Part shown: positions 58,521 to 64,000 of the stretch, in pieces
Numbering within the stretch: position 1 is the stretch's first letter
Layout of the letters: every line of letters starts with the position of its first letter
From: Bimastos eiseni
Taxonomy: Eukaryota > Annelida > Clitellata > Crassiclitellata > Lumbricidae
Reading direction: 5' to 3'
Assembly: GCA_959347315.1 (NCBI GenBank)
Contig: OY365815.1
Coordinates: 12,230,038-12,294,037 of the forward strand
DNA length: 64,000 bases
Made by a program: the position numbers and the translations under genes
Notes under the pieces: generated by a model
Database searches by the model: none
Seen by the model: only the letters and a program-made list of their open reading frames with translations
Told to the model about the DNA's origin: nothing

Positions 58521-60613
58521 CATAATATATATATATATACTGTACTACTATATATATTACGTATATATATATATATATACGAGCATGCACATACATGTTA
58601 ATGCACGTGTGTGATATATTATGTGTTTTGTGACGCAGCTCATGTTCCTGCAGTTTATGTGCGTGTCTGTCTGCGTCTCTGCTTCTCCATATGTTTTGTC
58701 GTTGCCAATGTTGACCCATTTGTCATCGTGTGCCTCTTCCTTCATGTCCTTCTACTGATTGCTCTTGTGCCATGTTTATCGTCTGTGTGCGTATGTCTAA
58801 GTGACCGTATGTAAATAACTTTGCAAAAACGTAGATCTTTAATTTTCTGCCTGTGTGCGTTTCTGTCTGTCCGTAGTTTCTTCTGTCTGTTTGTATTGTC
58901 TCTCTTGTCTGTCTGCATGTATGTCTGTGTGCATAGATCTTTGCTCATCCTCGGACGGGAGACGTTTCAGTTGACCTTGTGTCAAGGTCGTTCACACGAG
59001 ATGTACGACTTGCACCTGTGGGGAGCTATTTCCCTGTCGCGTGTAATGGATGAATGGTTGCAGAGCTAATCGACTATGGCTTCGACCGCGTTGTCCTTCG
59101 TCGAATCGGGACACATCCGTCAGACGTTGCTCCTATATCCTGTGCTGGTCCTCTTAGGGATGACTTTACTCGATTATTCTCAACTCTGACCTGACTAAGC
59201 ATACCTGTGACCCTCAACGCTAATCTCGTGTCACTCATTCATTCATTCATTCATTCATCCATTCATTCATTCGTTCATTCATTTACTCAGTCATTCAATT
59301 ACTCATTCATTCACTCGTTCATTCATTCATTCATTCACTCATTCCTTCATTTATTCATTAATCCATTAATTAATTAATTAATTAATTATTCATTCATTCT
59401 TTCGTCCATTCATTCATTTGTTCATTCATTCATTCATCTATTCATTCATTCATTCATATAACGCTCACCCACTCCCTCCCTCCCTCCCTCCTTCCTTCCT
59501 GCATCCATCTATCCGTCCACCTACCTCTTCATTATTTTTCCAAGTACAAAGAAGAGCAGACTAGAACTCGTGTGACCGTAAGTAAACCATAACAGAGTCA
59601 CACGGATTGAATAGCATTGATCCAGGAGCCCTTAGTACCTACGATGAATGAATGAGTGAATGAATGAGGGCTACTGAACGACAGACGGTGTGGTGTCATT
59701 TAACCAATCTCGCACAACTGGAAGAAGCAGAGTCTGCAAAGTAGTTCAAGCGATACATGCCAACGATAATACGTCACAGTCCAAAAACACACCAATGCAG
59801 TGACTGTAGCGGACGATGACCTATGGACTCCCTCCAGACGGAACAGAGTTACACCACCATACATCTGCGTTTGACCGCGCATGGCTTTAGGCCAGCCAAC
59901 TCGATATATACATTTGTATATATATATAGTATATATATTCAGATATATATATATATACTCAGAGCTTTACCCTTTGTTCGGCTTGGAGTTGGAAGTGCTT
60001 GTGAGTTGTACCCTTGAATTGTTGAATATGTGAGATTCATCTAATTTTTTACTCATTCCTTGATATAGGCAATATATTGATCCTACTTCAAATTACACGG
60101 CAGCTGACTCGATTACATCCATCCATCCATCCATAAATCCATTCATCCATACATCCGTCAATCCACCCACCTTACCATCCGGCCATACATCAGTGCGTCC
60201 ATCAGTCCGTCAATTTACTCATTCATATATTTATCCATCCATCCATCCATTCAGTCAGTCAGTCAGTCAGTAAATCAGTCAGTCAGTCAAGTAGTTAGTT
60301 CTCAATCAGCCAATTAGTCAATCATCCAATCAGTCAAGTACTTAGTCAATCAGTCAGTCATTTACTTAGCTAGTGCTGAATTAATGTCGGTTAGTCAGTC
60401 AGTCAGTCGGTCATTTACTTAGTCAGTTAATGTCTATTAATTGTCAGTTAGACAGTTAATCAGTCGGTCATTTACTTAGTCAGTTAATGTCTATTAATTG
60501 TCAATTAGATAGTTAGTCAGTCGGTCATAGTCAGTCAGTCAGTCAGTCGGTTGTTTGTCTCTTCGTGCTCCTTGGCGAATGACTGCTTATCCTCCTACAC
60601 CTTACTCTTTGTA
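58521..60613. other. No gene recognised; microsatellites
   Basis: (ATTC)n at about 59225-59460, (CCTCC)n near 59470, (ATCC)n at 60115-60160 and 60230-60255, and (AGTC)n at 60258-60300 and 60400-60550. Open frames here have no domain signatures. Confidence 0.6.
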
Positions 60614-60621
60614 TGCATGTC
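60614..60621. other. Target-site duplication (left) of hAT element
   Basis: TGCATGTC, identical to 63927-63934. Confidence 0.93.
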
Positions 60622-63600
60622 CAGGCCCGCCGACAGAAATTTCGGGCCCCTAGGCAGGGCTGTCACGGGCCCCCCGGGGCCTGAGCCTCTAAACTATCTT
60701 TAGGCTTTATGAGAATTTTTTAAAAATTGACAGATCGTATACTTTGTACTTATACTTCAGTTAAGTTAAACAAGGTATGATTTTATTCAGTTGTTATTTG
60801 AAAAAAATTGTATTTTAAATTTATGGTTTAATGGTATAATATTTTATTCAGTTGTTTTCAAAAACAAACTTTTCTCGATTTGGCTGAAGCAAAATCGTTA
60901 ATAATATCATCGTAGTTCAATAATTTTGCCAGATCATGTTCGATTGCAAGAGTTGCAAGACCATTCAATCTGTCTTGCTTCATAACTGATCGCTGAACAC
61001 TTTTAATTTGCTTGAGCTTGCTGAAAGTTCTTTCAGCTTCCGCAACAGTGACAGGAATCGTACAGAAAATCCGTATGGCAATCACAATATTTGGGATAAA
61101 GATTCCAACTTCAACTGGTAAAGTTTATTCAGCAGTTCTATGGGATGAAGGTTTTCACTTTGTATGTTAGCTGAATAAATTGACTTTAGATGTTTTACTT
61201 CTTCAATTAAATCACTGCTTACATCTTTGTCATATTCTTTGCAGAAATTGGAACATTTCTTCTCCAGATCAGTTTCCCCTATTTCTCGAAACAACCACAG
61301 AAAATTGAAAGAATTGTTAATATCCCTTGCCAATTGAAAACGTTGTGTTAAACCAGCTATAACACTATCAATAAGTTTGTAGAAAACGTTTACTTTAAAA
61401 TCGTCATCCACTTCATGTGCACTCTCTTCTGCCAGTGGCATATCTTGACTTTCATCATAAAGAAGTCTTCGTCGTTTTTGGCGTTTTTCTGGAAGTTCTG
61501 TTTCACATGGCAAGTCAGACGACATAGCTGCTGCCGTTATTTTGGCTTCTGCTAGCAATACATTCCATTTATCACGTAGATCCTTCAGCTCTCCAAACAG
61601 ACTGTCAATGTTTTCCACTTCTACATCAAGTGTGGCTTCTCTAGCTTGAATAACTTTGTTTCGATTGTCTATAGCAACCAAGATTTGAGCCATATTGTAG
61701 CCATTAAAACACACTTAAATGATTTCATATAATGCTCAATTCCTTGCAATTCAGTCTTACATTCTGATGACAAATTTAGTTCTTTACACTTAATAATTGC
61801 CTGTTTGATAATTGGCAGGTGCTTTGCAATAGGTTTCACACTTTCCACACGTGCAGACCATCTAGTTTGAGAAATATTATGCAGTGAGCATCCAGTTAAT
61901 GTTTGTAGAATTTCCCATTGTTGAGGACTGTGCGCAAAAAATTATACAATTTTTGAACTATTCCAAAAAAAGTAATAACGTCATTACAACATTCGGCAGC
62001 ATGCATACCGCACAAATTTAAACTATGCGCGCCACAATTTGAAAATTTTGCCAGAGGATAAGAGTGCGCAATGATCGCCTGTGCTCCTTTAACTTTCCTG
62101 CCATATTTGATCCGTTGTCGTATCCCTGACCTCGACAATCATCTAAACGAATTTTGTTTTTCTCCAGTTCATATTTGATCATATCTGCAATATCCTGTCC
62201 AGTTTTTTTGTTATAATCAACAAATGCAAGAAAACGTTCTTTGACAATAAAGGTTGAATTGCAGTATAGTACATATCTCAGAACAAAAGTACTTTGTTCT
62301 GTATGAGAACAATCTGGCGTAGCATCTACCATAATCGAAAAATACTTTGAGCTTTCTCTTTCTGCCAGAATTTCTTGAACAACTTTTGAGCCGCATGCTT
62401 CGATAAAGTCATTTTGAGAATCTGCTGAGAGATGTCCAAGTTTTTGAGATTTTTGAACTTTAGAAACATGCTCTTGTAGAAGCGGATCAAACTGAGCTAA
62501 CAGTTCTATAATTCCAAGAAAATTTCAATTATCATGGTCGTCAATTTTGTTCGAAGAACCTCTGAAAGCAAGTCCTCTTTCACCCAAAAATAAAACCACT
62601 GCTAAAATTCGTTTGAGTAAATCTCTCCAGTATTTCACTTTTGTAGCAATTTCTTTATCAATCTGAGATTCTATATTCTTTCCAAGGAGAAATCTTCTTT
62701 CTGAATCTCGCCACTGTATATAACATTTTTCATGACCGTAACTTTTCTCATGAGCTGGTACTTTATCGTACAACTTACGCCACGTTTGTTGTTTTGACCA
62801 TCCTTGATCACTTGACAAAATTGATCTGCAGGATACTGCAACTTCACTAAATAATCTGCATGGAAAACAAAACAGGGATTCTTTTTTTTTACTCCAAACT
62901 AACCAATCCCTTTCACAAACGTCTCCATTTTGTCTGGACACCTTTAAAATGCACTTTGGAAATGCTCTTTGTCCATCGCCCGGAAAATTGTCCGGATGTC
63001 TAGGTGGACCGTTTCGTATCACGGTTTCTATAGTTTGTGTGGGCATTGGCCCGGATGGCAAAGTGCCAACATCAAATCCTAATCTTTCAACAGTTTCTAT
63101 GTTTTCTGGATTTTCATCATTTACTATACTTACACTCTCATCTTTTGGAATTACGATACTACCGCTATCTTCATTTTCATCCAATCGGAACGGTTCTGTC
63201 GGTTCTGGCCCGACCGGACTGGAAATTCCGTACCGTTCATGTAAGTCTAATTCATTAGAATCAACCAAGGTAGGAAAGTTTACGGCTGGCTCTGATTTGT
63301 CTTTTTCTTTTGCGATTCCAAATTGAAATAATGTACGACTGCCGATTTTGTCGTTTTCCAATGTATTAACTTTTTCTTTTCGTTTTTGTGCTGCAGATTT
63401 GTGTTTATATTCCATCATTACAAAAAATTATTATTATTTTATATTTGTTTACTTTATAATAGTTTAGCACCTTTAGCAGAAGGAAATTTCAAACGGATGT
63501 GGCCCAGTGTGGGCGTGTTCAAAATTGGTAAGTAAGGTAATATTAGCAGACGAAAGCTTCAAACGGAACTTACGGAAGTGGGCCTCGCTAGTCGTGTGAC

Positions 63601-63926
63601 TCGTGCTCAAAAATTGATGTTTATTTCAGCAGAAGAAAGTACTAAGACGGAATTGCATGAGCGTAGTATTATTATACAATATACATAATAGTGATAATAC
63701 CACATAAAAATGATAAATGGTAAATAAGTACGGCAATATTCAGATGCTTGAAGTTTAATCTGATTGTAATTAAGTTCAGTTAAGTTATATTTTAAAAAGG
63801 CATAAATAATACACTTTTTATAGCTGATCATAATATTTTCAAAAGTTGATTGTGGGCCCGGGCCGGGCCCCTAAAACTCGCCGGGCCCCTGGGCAGTTGC
63901 CCCCTGCCCCCCTCTCGGCGGGCCTA
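60622..63926 (-). mobile_element. hAT superfamily DNA transposon, 3305 bp, with TIRs and 8-bp TSD
   Basis: Left end CAGGCCCGCCGACAG and right end (read inward) TAGGCCCGCCGAGAG are terminal inverted repeats matching at 13 of 15 positions, followed inward by GGGCCCC-rich subterminal sequence on both sides. The element is flanked by the perfect 8-mer TGCATGTC at 60614-60621 and 63927-63934. The transposase lies on the minus strand and is mutated. End type, duplication length and domain content agree on hAT. Confidence 0.95.
60858..63418 (-). pseudogene. hAT transposase (TTF zinc finger, ZMYM1-like family), broken
   Basis: Frame 62525-63418 carries an acidic N-terminus and a TTF-type zinc finger (ERDWLVWSKKKESLFCFPCR, then HEKSYGHEKC). 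It ends in an in-frame TGA at 62525-62527, after which the same frame continues (NFLGIIELLAQFDPLLQEHV). 62018-62332 has SIMVDATPDCSH and RGQGYDNGSNMAG, the catalytic Asp segments. Single-base shifts near 62090 and 61930 lead through FSNCGAHSLNLCGMHAAECC and ISQTRWSARVESV. 61082-61714 is the alpha-helical insertion, and 60858-61085 ends with IRIFCTIPVTVAEAERTFSK, the hAT dimerisation domain. At least one stop and four frameshifts make it inactive. Such proteins are often annotated as zinc finger MYM-type protein 1-like. Confidence 0.9.
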
Positions 63927-63934
63927 TGCATGTC
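63927..63934. other. Target-site duplication (right) of hAT element
   Basis: TGCATGTC, identical to 60614-60621. Confidence 0.93.
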
Positions 63935-64000
63935 TATTAGCTATTGGTGTCTTCCTTGTTTCTTCTCTGAGTCTCTTCCTCTGACTCTTTCCTTCCCTTG

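Overview
The window is genomic DNA of an animal, most likely an invertebrate bilaterian. Two multi-exon genes with GT-AG introns are present, both on the minus strand. Between and inside them lie very many microsatellites and minisatellites and a varied set of decayed metazoan transposable elements. Nothing in the sequence lets me name a species. There is no operon-like layout, no CRISPR array and no prokaryotic signal.

0.6-12.1 kb holds the 5' part of a salt-inducible kinase (SIK1/2-like, AMPK-related). Eight exons, joined in phase, encode the first 338 residues: the whole kinase domain and the start of the UBA-like domain. The rest of the gene lies beyond the left edge. Four full CRE palindromes (TGACGTCA) sit within 8.0-14.3 kb, around and upstream of exon 1. 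12.1-21.0 kb is intergenic and holds a 184-bp hAT-type MITE with an 8-bp target duplication (16.3 kb), a 5'-truncated LINE (17.7-18.8 kb) and a solo LTR with TG..CA ends and a 4-bp target duplication (19.1-20.1 kb).

21.0-30.2 kb holds the last five recognisable exons of a neuroligin, a catalytically dead cholinesterase-fold synaptic adhesion protein. They encode about 750 residues, with a single membrane segment and a C-terminal PDZ ligand (STEV). The first exon(s) were not found. Its last intron carries about 1 kb of uninterrupted (ACTC)n. Another intron carries a LINE fragment with an internal inverted duplication and near-perfect hairpins.

30.2-41.4 kb has no gene I can support. It holds an AP-endonuclease fragment of a LINE, a 110-bp tandem duplication and possible hAT-like element ends. 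41.5-44.4 kb is a degenerate non-LTR retrotransposon. Its reverse transcriptase has a YLDD active site, and it is followed by what looks like a restriction-like endonuclease of the R2/R4 type. The element is flanked on both sides by (TAA)n microsatellite, suggesting targeted insertion into that repeat.

44.4-57 kb is dominated by simple repeats: (GATA)n, (GAGACA)n, a 21-bp minisatellite that may be decayed coding sequence, and a 1.6-kb purine tract. 57.3-58.5 kb is an internally deleted relative of the next element. 60.6-63.9 kb is a complete but mutated hAT transposon (TTF zinc finger, DUF4371-like region and hAT dimerisation domain) with terminal inverted repeats and a perfect 8-bp target duplication.
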